Positions 49,501-61,500 of a stretch of 64,000 nt of DNA are shown here, piece after piece. Under the pieces are notes generated by a model. The model searched no databases. It was not told where the DNA came from and was given only the letters and a program-made list of their open reading frames with translations. The stretch comes from Larus michahellis (lineage: Eukaryota; Chordata; Aves; Charadriiformes; Laridae): NCBI RefSeq assembly GCF_964199755.1, contig NC_133906.1, positions 3,968,001 to 4,032,000 on the forward strand, written 5' to 3'. The position numbers and the translations under genes were made by a program. Numbering within the stretch: position 1 is the stretch's first letter; the number at the start of each line of letters is the position of its first letter.

Positions 49501-52500
49501 GGGAGCTGATGCACAAACGCGGCTGGGGATTTGCAATGTTGCACCAGGATTTCAGCACAGGAACTGGGGTTGTACCTGCTGGATTTCTGAAGTCTCAGTT
49601 ACAGGAAGGCCTTCCAAAATGGCCAGGGAAGACAAGGTCAGAAAATGCTATTCCTGGAAAAATAAAATCATTTAGTCTAAAACCAATCTGAGGCTAATCT
49701 CAAACTTAGGCGACAGAAATGTTCCAAAAATGTAAGAAGCTGCATATGGGGGGAAAGGCTGAGCGTGAGATCAGCTCTAAATCCTTCTTCCAAGGAACCT
49801 CAAGGTATCTCGAGCGGGCGTTTATCCCCGAGCTTGAGCCAGCCCTGTGCCGACACTGGGTGGAGGTGTGCTCAGCGCAACCTGGGGGACGCACACCCCA
49901 CACGCCATGCAGCAGGTCCTTAAGCTGGGATTCAGCTTGTGCTCACCTGCAAGTCAAGCCCAGCCTGGCGTCTACCCGTAACCCACCCGTCCCGGCAGCA
50001 GCACTGGGACACGTGTGGAGCTCTCTTCGAAGAGCCCCGATGTCGCCAGCTCGGATTTGCCGGCAGCTCGAGCGTAGGCACAAACCCGGTGGACGTTTGC
50101 CAGCAGCAGAGCCAGAGGCAGCCACCACACAGCAACAGCAACCGGTAGTAGAGAAAATTAGAACCAGGATAATTATTTTACCCATATTTACCTTAGTTTA
50201 GCGCCGAGGAGGAGACAATCAGCAGGGACAGGGGGACAGGCTGGGCTTTTAAGCCACACCTTGAAGGAAACCAGAGTATAAGACACCCAGAACTTGGCTC
50301 TAACCACTGTTCAAGGACCATCCATACAACAAAGTGACCTGCTCTGCTGGAACAGAGCAACGCACTAGCGTGGAACTTAAAAAGACTAATCCAAGTATTA
50401 ATCACCTATTGCCTACCAGATTTCAAACCTCTTCTGTTTTCAAACTGTTCACGCATTAATTCTAATCTCTTCTGTGGAACAATTAAAAGTATTTTGGTTA
50501 TCCTGATAAACTGAACCGCAACCAAAGCTCTTGCAAATAAACATAAAAGACAGATGATAAAGATGGTAATAAGCATATTGCTGCTGTGTCCTGAATAGTC
50601 ACCGACACTTCTTAGCGAATATCATCTTTCACAACAACAACAAAGGATAAGAGCACAAGGCTATTTCATGCAGTCATCCAAACAAAATGCACTGAATATT
50701 ATATTTCATACTAAATACATTACCCTGGCAGTTTGACACTCAACATTTCAATAGATATTGCGTCTCTCTAACATTCTGCCTGAATTTCTGCAGATGGACT
50801 TTTAAGTATCAATGGAAGATTACTTTACTTGTCAGGCTAAAAAGATTTTAAAGAATGGTTGCACACACTTCATTTTTAATTTTTTTTTTTCTTTCTTTCT
50901 TTTTTTTTTTTTTTTTTAAAGGGGAAACGAATCACGAATTCAGAAACACGGTTACGCTGAAAGGTCAAATCCCATGTTGTGTCGTAGTCCTTTGTGTGTA
51001 GTGTTCTTTCAATAGCTAAACGCCCTCGTCTCTGACGCGCCCAGCAAAGCACTGGGAGGATGTGCTCGAGTTAAACTAAGCTAACCTAAACTATGCCAAG
51101 AGAAGCTGAGAGAAACTAACAGCGTTCCCAAATCTCATCAACCTGTTATGATATTGGGATTTTTTAGAAACGTATTTTACTTTATTTTTAAACTGTGTAG
51201 GTTCCTGGAGATAGCCAAATACACAAAAAATCTCGATTTTCAGTAAGAAAAACCCCAGAGAAGTGAACACGAGGGAAAAAAACCCCAGCTAACTAAGTTT
51301 CTGGATCTCACGATTTCAGAAGACACCCTGAGCACACAACTACCTCTCAGGCTCAGAAACAAAATAAAATGACTGCGATTCATTAGCCTAGGAAAAACAT
51401 GGATTTTGATGTTTTTCCTCAATTCCAGAGTCTTGAAAATCGGCAATCTGTCAAGGTTAAGCGGCACGTGTATTTAATGTATGCCAGCCATTACAAAGTT
51501 TTCGGCAGCAACCCGGCCCATTTCACCTGAGACGTACCTTTCCTCAGCTCACAGCCAGCACTGACCCGCTCAGAACGCCCCAGCCACTGCCTCGCCAAAC
51601 ACCGCACATCTCTAGACGCGCGTCATCTCGCCCGCTGCCAGCTTCGACGGGCCACCGCTATCATAGCCAACCGCAATTAAGCGCCCCTGTAAGCCGCTGC
51701 TATTCTGGAATTTTAAATTTGATTTTTTTATTTATTTTTCCTTTTAAATCGGGGAAGGTGTTTGTTGACCGAGAGCGAGTTTCATTATTCATGTGGCAAG
51801 TCTGCCAGTAGCAGATCATGGAATGGATTGTTACCTTTCCCTATCCATTTTGTAAAGATATTGCTTTCTTTCTAGACTGCAAGCATCACTTCTAACTGGA
51901 TTTTGAATTATAATGTGAACTTTACAAAATTATTGGTGCTATTCATATCGCTAGTTAGATTCTACGGAACAGCAATATTTTTTTGCCCTTCCCCAAACCA
52001 GCACCTCTTAGTGTTTTATATCAAACAACCAAGGCCAGCAGAAATCGAAACATTTCCAAGTAATGTAAAGTATTACATTGCACTGAGTAAACAAGGAATA
52101 AAACATTTTTATACTTCTCCTTAAACTTATTTGCTTTTTGAAAATATTTATGCAGCATAGGAGGCGGGAGGTTATTGAGAAATACAGCCAGTTCCTCTTC
52201 TTTAATTGAAACATTTACGCTTTTTGTTCTGCTAGCAAAAAGCAATGAACAGTAATAACGCAAGATAAATATACAAGAAACTTATAGATACGATTGTAAA
52301 ACAACATCACCCTAATGTTTTCATTTAATTACCCTGAAACGTATTCTATTTAATATTCATTACTCAAAAGCCAATTTAAAAGAGAAAAGAGGTGAAGGGA
52401 CTTATTCAGAAAGACGGACTGTCATTCACGGCGATAGTTATCTAATATACGGAAGTTAATAAAGCAGATTAATCTACAAGTCGCTTTAAGCCACGGCTGA

Positions 52501-55500
52501 GCTGAGAACAACCGCCTCTTTGACCCCTCGGGCTCCCGCTGTGCACCAGCAGCAGGTGCCAGCTGTACCCAAAGGACGGCCCAGGCCCTCCCCGGCACTG
52601 CCTTTTCTCGCCGCGCTCCTGACCAGCAGCTGACCCTGCAGGAAGGATTGTTCCCCGCGCCGCCCTAAAGGCTACATAACCCAGTAAGCGAGAGAAACAA
52701 CAACAACAAAAAAGCATACACACGCACACACACACACGCACGCACGCACCAGCTGCCTCGCCCGAGGGCGCCCATCCAACACCCGCACCTCCAGCGGGCC
52801 GCCAGCCCCGACAACGACGCTTTTTTTTTTTTTTTTTTGTCTCCGACCATGAATTCTGGACAATACTTCTTAACCTCGCGGAACCAAACTTCTCTCCCTC
52901 CCCAAAGCCGTGGCGTGTAAACGATAGCGCAGTCGCGGGTGATTAAGAGGAGCTTCCCGATTTGATTTAGCGCCGTTATTAAGAGCGTGAAATCTTCAGA
53001 TGCATCGCTAATGATGATGTATTTTAACATTAAAAGTCTTAAAATTAAATTACTCCATTCACACGACAACGAATCACAACAAGGCTTTAAACAAAGCAGA
53101 ATTAGAGAAGACACTAAGCTCATTAATATTTTTTGATTTCTTAATTGACGGCACTCGTGTAGCGATAGCTATACGTTCAGCAATATACTTGAGACTAAGG
53201 CTGCCACCGCCTTTATACACGTGCAGTAAGAAGCACGCGTAAAAGAGAAGTAACCGTATTTTTCATTAAGATAAGATGGTTTGACATAGTTATTTTGCTG
53301 ATACAAATTACACAACCACAAAAACAATCAGAGTAATGATTAAATGCAGTTATGTACATGGGAGACTACTAGTGCAAATGTTAACATATTTAAATGGGTT
53401 CCCTTCATTAAAAAAATTATATATGATATTAAACCATCAATCAAATCAAAACACTAGAGTCTAAACGTATTGTCACCGGTTAAAATAAATGACTCTGAGA
53501 CTGAATTTTGGCTCACTCAATATGGTGCCTTTTCTGTTGCTTAGCCACCCAAGTCTCTGCTGGCTTGGGCTACAGCTGGTATATCTCCATCCCTTTCAAT
53601 TAATACAGAAAGTTATGATAGTATTGGATAACATTTTTAAATTGTGCTAAGAGGCTGAAAACAGATGTCCCAATGAAAAATCCCTCTCGCTGCTGTATCA
53701 AAGCTTTCAAGGCTCGAGCTGGCAAAAGCCGAGCGCTCTGGTCCCCATTCAGCTGAGCTTTTCCACACATTTAATTTTAAGCATCGGAATAATCGCACCT
53801 GTGGGTTTGATCCGCTCTTAAAATTAAGCATATGTTCGCATACGTGGCTCAAGGTGCTCAGCGTCTTGCACAACTGCCCTCTCTCAGTACAATTCTCATT
53901 TCTTTTTGCGATGTGCTTACATGCAAGTGCCGCTGCACGGGCCATGAAACATGCATTATAAACACATCTCCTCTCCGTGTTTTTATTTCAATTACTGTGC
54001 ATAACTCCACACTAGCTCTATATGGCACTGAGGTTTATCTGAAAAGCGAAACCATCACTGATTTTACTACATAAAAGGGAAAAAAGGAGAGCAGCAATTT
54101 ATAACCGGTATTTATTTATATAATAACGCCACTTGGTTTTTCCTTGCAACTGGCGTCTTTGCTTTCTGTTTGACATTTGCTACGCAGTGCTGCTTCCCTT
54201 AGCGCACCTCTGTCACTCGGGGACGTTCTAGGCGACTCCAGTGCGCAGCCTGGCAAGGTTTTACCTGTCGCCGTTAAACCCCACGTCCCCCTGTTACCGC
54301 GGCGCTGCCCACCCTGTCCCTGCTCCCTTTTCCAGCACGGCCACCATCACCCAACGCCCTCAAAGTTCTTTGGTCACCCACGTACCTTCCCACCCACCTA
54401 CTGCAACACTCCTTTGCTAGAGACCCCTCTCCAGCCCACGTACTCCACCGCATTTCCCTATGGCAGGAACCCCCAGCGCTTCCCACATTCCTGCCCCTTT
54501 TCCCCACCCTTTGTCCCCAGAAACGCTGAACCCCCCCCCGAAGGGCTCCAGCACTGGCACGACCTCCTCCAACAACAACTGTCCACCAGAACCATCCTGA
54601 CATCTGTCAGAACTACGGGCGAAAGATGCTACAAAACTGATTGATTTTTGGAAAGAACTAACACGAACAGCACTTTACCACACCAAAATTGAACTAAGAG
54701 CCTAATGTCTACAGTTCAGCAAGATAAGCATTAACAGAAGATAAAGGCAGCATCTTAACACCAAAAATTACACCTTCATTTATTAAGTGGAGCAAACACT
54801 GGCTTCACCTGTCAATCCTGCAATAACGGGATAGGAAAGTAGGAGCCTTTTAAAATTATTTATTAAAGTGCTTATAACACAACGTAATGTAACAGCAATA
54901 GTTGAATGTAATAAACTTAATACCGCTTTCTATCCATTTATCTCAAATTACTTTACACATGTTAATTCAGTTTACTTGTAAGACACCATCAAGAAGCAGT
55001 TGTTTGCAGATTAAGCTCAGCCTAAGCAGCTCGCCCGGGGGAACAAAGCCCGTGGCACGGCAAAACGTAGGGCCAAAGCCAACAGGCAGTTACGCTTGAA
55101 AAGGAAGCCTGTTATGGTTTGAGAAACCCACAACAATTTCTTGTCGTTTAGACAATTATTCTCTCACCTGATGACCCGGGAAGGGGAACGGGGAAAAAAA
55201 ATCAAGGAAACCTGAGGGTTGAAATATAAATAGATTTAATAGGATAAGACTAAATAATTAACATCAATAATACCAAAGAACCAGTACTGATCCTGATACC
55301 AATACAAAATATGCAAGGATTATATTCATTATATACTGATATATCAGTATACTGATATATTTTATATATATTATATCAGCAGGAGCCGTGCACTCCCCGC
55401 AGGGACAGCCAAGGTGGGACCCTGCGCGCGCTGCGGCTGCGGGAGGAAGGGAAGGGCTCAGGGCTCCGGCACCGGGGCGAGGAGTGCTCAGGATGGCAGC

Positions 55501-58500
55501 CAGGGAGGGAGGGAGGGAGGGAGGGAGCTCCTCAGCAAACTTTCCAATTTCTACCGAATGTGCGGTTCCTGGTATGAAATAACCCTGTTGGCAGCTTGGG
55601 TCAAGTGCCCGGGTCTCGCTCCTCCTCGTCCCTGCACCTGGGGAGCTCGAAAACACCGAGACCTTGAAACCCGCACCCCAGAGCTGGCTAGAAAGTAAAT
55701 ATTTTCACAAATTCGGACATTAGTGTCTTCTAAAAGTGCACTTTTCCCAAGCATTAGATGAGAAACTAGTCCTGTATTGCTCAAACCAGGACATTGCTGT
55801 AACTTGCACCTAAATCTTAAGAAGTTGTTTCACTTCCATGTTCCTCCTGTCTTTGCACAGCCACATCTGTGTATTAAAAAAAGAGCTGCTATGGGACTCC
55901 TGTTAGCAAATAAAATAAGAATTATTAGGCTTTAATTACACAACTCTGGTACTCTGGAGGCTGAAGGAGATGAAAGCCCCACTCCTGGGTGAACACCCGC
56001 TGACGGAACCGCAGCAGGGTGCTGAACCACCGCACTGAATGGCGGGCGAGCGCCCAGCTGGGAGCGCTCGGGCAGAAAACCCCTGAAACGCCTCCATGGC
56101 TGTTCCAGTGCTGCTGAGAACCAGCAACGCACCTTGTACACCCATCACCGGCACAACCCCGCTATCCCTCCCCAGGGGGGCCACCGCTCCCGCACCGGGC
56201 AGCCTCGGCCAGTGGGACGGCATGGGGCATGGCAGGGACCCCCATGCCCAGAGACCTGCCCGATCCCCTGCCCCATCCCAGCAGGCTGGGAACCATCCCG
56301 TGGAGAGCCCTCCTCCCAGAGAGCGGGCTGTTCCTCCAGTGCTGCTGGCAATTTTAATTATCCAGGTACTTCCAGAGATCCAACTTGGAAGAAAGGTTCC
56401 AACTAGTAAATAATTGCAGTTATCATTGCATCAGTTTAGTTTAAAGAGCTGACAAACCTCTCTAAACTCAAAGCACAATTAGTCATTAGGGTCTAGTTTT
56501 TCAGCACTGTTAAGCAATTTGTAACCCATTCCTTTTAATAGGGTTATGCATTACTTAACCGACACAGATGTCTTGAAAACTGAAACCGCTGGTTATGAAG
56601 CAGCAACCTTGTTCATTAGCTTCCATGATAGTCAAATCATCTATAAAACCAGTGTTTAATGGCCAGCCGATGAATAATCAATGTCTCACTTTTCATCTGA
56701 GTGTGAAAGTGAGAATAATCTAATACACCGTCCCCCTGGTAAAACGCGAGGCCTTGGGTTCCGTTTCTATTCAGGGCTGATTTATCACCCAATGGAAACC
56801 TGATGTAAACATATGATCAATGAGTCCCATCATTGCTGATAATAACCCCCAACCGGCCCACTCCCTCATCTCAAAAGCCATCCCTTTAGGCTATTAGTTT
56901 CGTCCAGCTAATCCTCTCTACTATTTCTGCCTGCTGCTTTTACCTTGGCCATCCGTTCAGTCCAGCAGACTCAGAAGTAATTTTATACGCAGCAGAGAGC
57001 GGGTGGAATTGATTTTTCACTCAGTGCTCAGTTCCCATCTGAATAATTATCAATTTTACAGCCTCATAAAGGGAAGAGTCAAAATTTCAAATCAATTCAA
57101 AAGAGCTTCTGAGACTACAGAAACTGTGCATGAGAATAAAGGTCAAAGTTGTCAGTGACCTCGGGAGATGATGTCAGATATTAGTACACTGAGTAGTTGA
57201 CATCAGAGGCACTCAATACGATATGACTAGTGCTAATGCAAATCATATTTATGCTGACTACTGGAGACCAGCCATTAATATTTAAAAGAGTATGTGAAAG
57301 CCTGCATTCAAAATAAATATAACGTATTCCGCAGAATCTGAAGTTAATAAAGACAGATCGCTGCCTAGTCACATGCCGTGAAGCCGAAGATTACTGCATA
57401 TTAACAGCCGAAGTATTACATCAAGATTGCCGCAAATGCGGGGAAGTCCAGAGCCCAGGCTGCCGTTCTGTCCTTTACCCTCAAATCACTGCACGCACGG
57501 TACGCCACCGAGCCATCTGACGCACCCAAAGGCCGACTTCTTCATTGCTAGGTTCCCACGAAACCCCTATTAGGCAAGTAAAACAGAAGAACTCGTAACG
57601 TAACAAGGGAATCATCATATTCTGGTAACGATGTTAATAATAAACCTCATTAATATTCTCGCAATATGCTATATACTGCCAGGAAGATACGAGCTACCAT
57701 TAGCTACTTTTCACCTTCAATTAGAACAGTAAACAAATAACTGTGGTGACCGCATGCCAGCTTTTTTCCAAATGAGGGCGTACCTATTAGGCAAACACAA
57801 AGACAACCACACCAGTCATCTGCATTTTGTTAACAACTTCCGTTTTCATCGAAAGCCTCCAGACCCATGAAACACGTTTCCTGAAATGGCATCTTTGCGA
57901 TGGCATTAGGAACCCGGAGATTCTTATAAATACGCATTTTCAAATAGTTTAATGAGATTTTAAGGGACCGTGGCACAGAGCAAAAGTGGAGATAAGTAGC
58001 CCTGATCTCCCCATGATGTACTTGGGCTGTGAGAGACCAGATGGAGTGGGGAAGGGGAAATCTCTCCTAAGCACTGCGGCGGCCACTTCCTTTTCAGAAG
58101 CATGAGATTTAATTTCTATTGTATTTACCTTTAGCAGAAAAAATCCCACTGAGTCACCCACTGCAAAATAAAATACTCAAACGCAATAGCATACAGACAT
58201 TCAATTTACACATTTCATTACCAAAATGTGTGGTTCGATGCCAGAATTTGTTCTTCTTCCTCTTCAAATCCTTCAGAGGGCTTTCATTCCCATTTGTCTA
58301 TAGAAATGTGTTGATGATCTTACCTCCTTTTACGAGCAAAAATGAAACACCAAGTTTTAAGACACTGTACAGCCAAATATAGTACCTATGCTTTGCAGTA
58401 TGACAAAAAATACCTCCAGCCTTTGGTTGTCATGAGAACACGGCTGACACTACTCAGGGTTGCGTACCAGCATAGGGAGGTCGGTCCTGTTAGTGAATAG

Positions 58501-61500
58501 CCCATGCTACCCTGGTGTTCAGCACCACAAAAAATTGCAAGTGTCATGATACCCCACGGAAAAGCCCGCTAATTCACCTGCTGTAGAACTTCGGGGTTCT
58601 GCTGCATGAAATGAAGCAATCTCTGTCCGTCCTGGGAAATCTCTCTACACCTTAGAGTCTTCTTGCCTTCTTTAGCCAGGTGCTTGAAGAGGTAGGTGAC
58701 AATGTAGTCTAAACTAGCGCAACAGCTGGAGGAGACAATTGTATCTGTGTGAAAAAAATGAAACCGTTTTGAAATTGTTTCCATAAAAGAATAATTAATA
58801 ATGACATTTTATAGCACTTGGAGAGCTCAACTTTAATAATCTCTTTGACATTAGGCTAATCGATACATCGACACGTCTATTTTTGATACATGAGTTGACT
58901 AGTGCTGAAGACTGTTTTTATTAACACGCAGAGGTATTAAACCTTTGCTTTTGAGTAACTGCGTAGCGTGTACTAAAAATCTGATGAACTCCAGTGAATT
59001 TCATTCACTCCTGCATGAATGCTGCTGCCCCTCTGCGTAGCGGGCAGTGCAGGATGAGGGCGGATATTTTACCGATACTCCGTTTCACATTGCGAAGGCT
59101 CCAGATTCCTGGAAACTAAAATTCTGTGTTGATCTGCTTACTGAAAAGGCAAGGCTCAATCGAGTAGAGCTGCTGCTGCCCAGGTTTTTCTCAAGCAGTT
59201 ATTTCACAATGTTTCTCTGCCCCAAATAGCTTCCAGTCAAGTCAGGTGGCAAAGAATGAACAGGGGCCATCAAAGAACAGCCAGTCAGTCATTTTGCTTA
59301 ACAACTAATAATTCGAGCAGGTTAAAGTACATTAAATATGGCTGGCAACAACAAAACAACAGTCACTAACAAATACTTCACAAATGTCCCCAAAACTGAA
59401 AGCCATGGCAGCAAAAGAGGACGCTGTTGAAAAGCAAAAGCAAAAGCCACTTTCCATCTTTACTTACTGTTTCTCTAAGTAAGGGAGATTAAAAGCTTGA
59501 ACCTATTTGCAGCGTAAATATGTCTGCCTGACGCTCTCTGCGACCTCAACCACCAGACCCAACCCAGCGGAGCGTTTAGGGCTCCGTCCTCTCGCCACTG
59601 GCTTCAACTGGAACCTGCCCGGGCCTTCTACAGTTCACAGTGTTTATTTCAGGTGGGCCGCGGGAGTAAGGGATGTGTGGGGGCTGCAAAAGGAATTAAA
59701 CTGTTAAAATGCTCATTCTGCGGGAAAAGGGATTAGAAGGATCCAATTAAGTGTACCTTGAATTCTTTAAACTACACTAATTTGGAGGCCTGCCAACCTT
59801 GCGGTGTTCATTTAAACACATCCCTCTAGACACTGAAGTATTTTGATCCGTGGCTGTTTAACTCCTTAAGCTCGGCACTGACACTATTAACCCTTTGCCA
59901 TCTCAAAACTAATTGTATTTTGCTAAGAGTGTTTACATTTACAGGCAGAGAAGATACAAATGGTCTCCTAAGACTCGATCTTCCAAGCAACCAGCTGACT
60001 TGGCAGCAGACGTCAGAGCCATCTAACAGCTCACAGAAAGGAGCTGGAGCATCCCCACTCTGCCTTCCCTGGACCAGCGGGTTTCCCGGGACCGGATTCC
60101 ACGGGGCAGCATCTGAGGATGCGTTGCCGGAACAAAGCTGAGTGCAAAGTTACGAGTCTTGCCAAAGGACAGACTGCAGAATCGGGCACTCATCATCATC
60201 TCAACCAAAACAGTCCTGCTTATAAACTAGAAATGCAATTCGTGGTGGAATTGAATCACCATCAATAACAACAAGTGAGAGATTTGAAAATACATATTTC
60301 ATAGGAGGGCTCTGCTGTATTTCTAAACCCGTGCTTAACTCTATTTCTTTTTAAATTGAATAATACAAAGTAAATCACTATCATCAGTTTACAAAACAGC
60401 AGTAGTTCTAAACATGCTGATACTGTACAAGTAGATATTTTACATTCGACAGTAAGTGATTTTAGCAGGACAGCAGACAGGTCTCTGCTATCATTTGCTC
60501 ACGAGAATCTGATATGAGTGTTAAGAGCTACTTAAATTTGCCTATAACTATATATCAAATATGCTTCCCTATGCTCATTTTTCCTTTTGATTGCAAGGAT
60601 ATAACAGACAGGGAGCGTCAAGCAAACTCCCTTGAATGACTCTTCTGGGCATGTGGAACCTTGTGCTGGAGCACAACGGTGTTCTCACTAAACGGCAGCG
60701 AGACAAGCCAGCCAACAGAACATACACAAGGAGCAACGAGGAGCTACCACTTCTGAGCTATGGACAGAAGAAATGGATGGAGAAGACAGAGTAAAAGCAG
60801 AATAATAAAAGAAACTGAGAAATCAGGAAATTGGGAAAAAGGGACAGGCTGAGAGAGCTGGGGTTGTTCAGCCTGGAGAGGAGAAGGTTCCAGGAGACCT
60901 TAGAGCTCCTTCCAGTGCCTGAAGGGGGCCTACTAGAAAGCTGGGGAGGGGCTGTTGGCAAGGGCATGTAGCAACAGGCCGAGGGGCAATGCTTTAAACT
61001 AGAGCAGGGCAGGGTTAGATCAGACATTAGGAAGAAGTTCTTTACACTGAGGGTGGTGAGACACTGGCCCAGGTTGCCCAGAGAGGGGGTGGAGGCCCCA
61101 TCCCTGGAGACATCCAAGGCCAGGCTGGATGAGGCTCTGAGCAACCTGATCTAGTTGAAGATGTCCCTGCTCACTGCAGGGGGTTGGGCTAGATGGCCTT
61201 TAGAGGTCCCTTCCAACACAACACATTCTACGATTCTAAATGCAGCCAAACCACATTTCTCATTTCTGGTCGACTCAGCTCTGTCTCCTGTGAACTAACC
61301 CTTTGGGTCATGAAGCAAGCAGGCCATGGTTACAGAAAACGCCAAACCCAGCTCCATGGGATCTGCATGGATCCAGCACGGATCCAGTAACAGTTCTGAA
61401 GTTCGGTCAAACAAAACTGAGCTCTCTGGACGTACTTGCCAGCAAGGCTGGTGCTGGTGGTGGGCAGGGCACAAGGCTGACGACTCTGGCACCAGTCACC

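Larger units (their letters stand above)
41668..58577 (-). other. RANBP17: RANBP17 large intron (16,910 bp)
   Basis: GTGAAT to TTGCAG. Contains two CR1 fragments (about 45,086 and 47,634), a poly-T/CTTT tract, a CA repeat, a GGGA repeat, an AT palindrome, and AT-rich enhancer-like blocks at about 53,000-53,480 and 56,410-57,420. A C-rich segment at 54,180-54,600 has an open frame of 155 codons with no recognisable family. No nested gene is supported. Confidence 0.85.

Noticed and set aside
54177-54644. 155-codon Pro-rich frame in the large RANBP17 intron
   Set aside because: No family resemblance, no conserved motif, and C-rich composition explains it.
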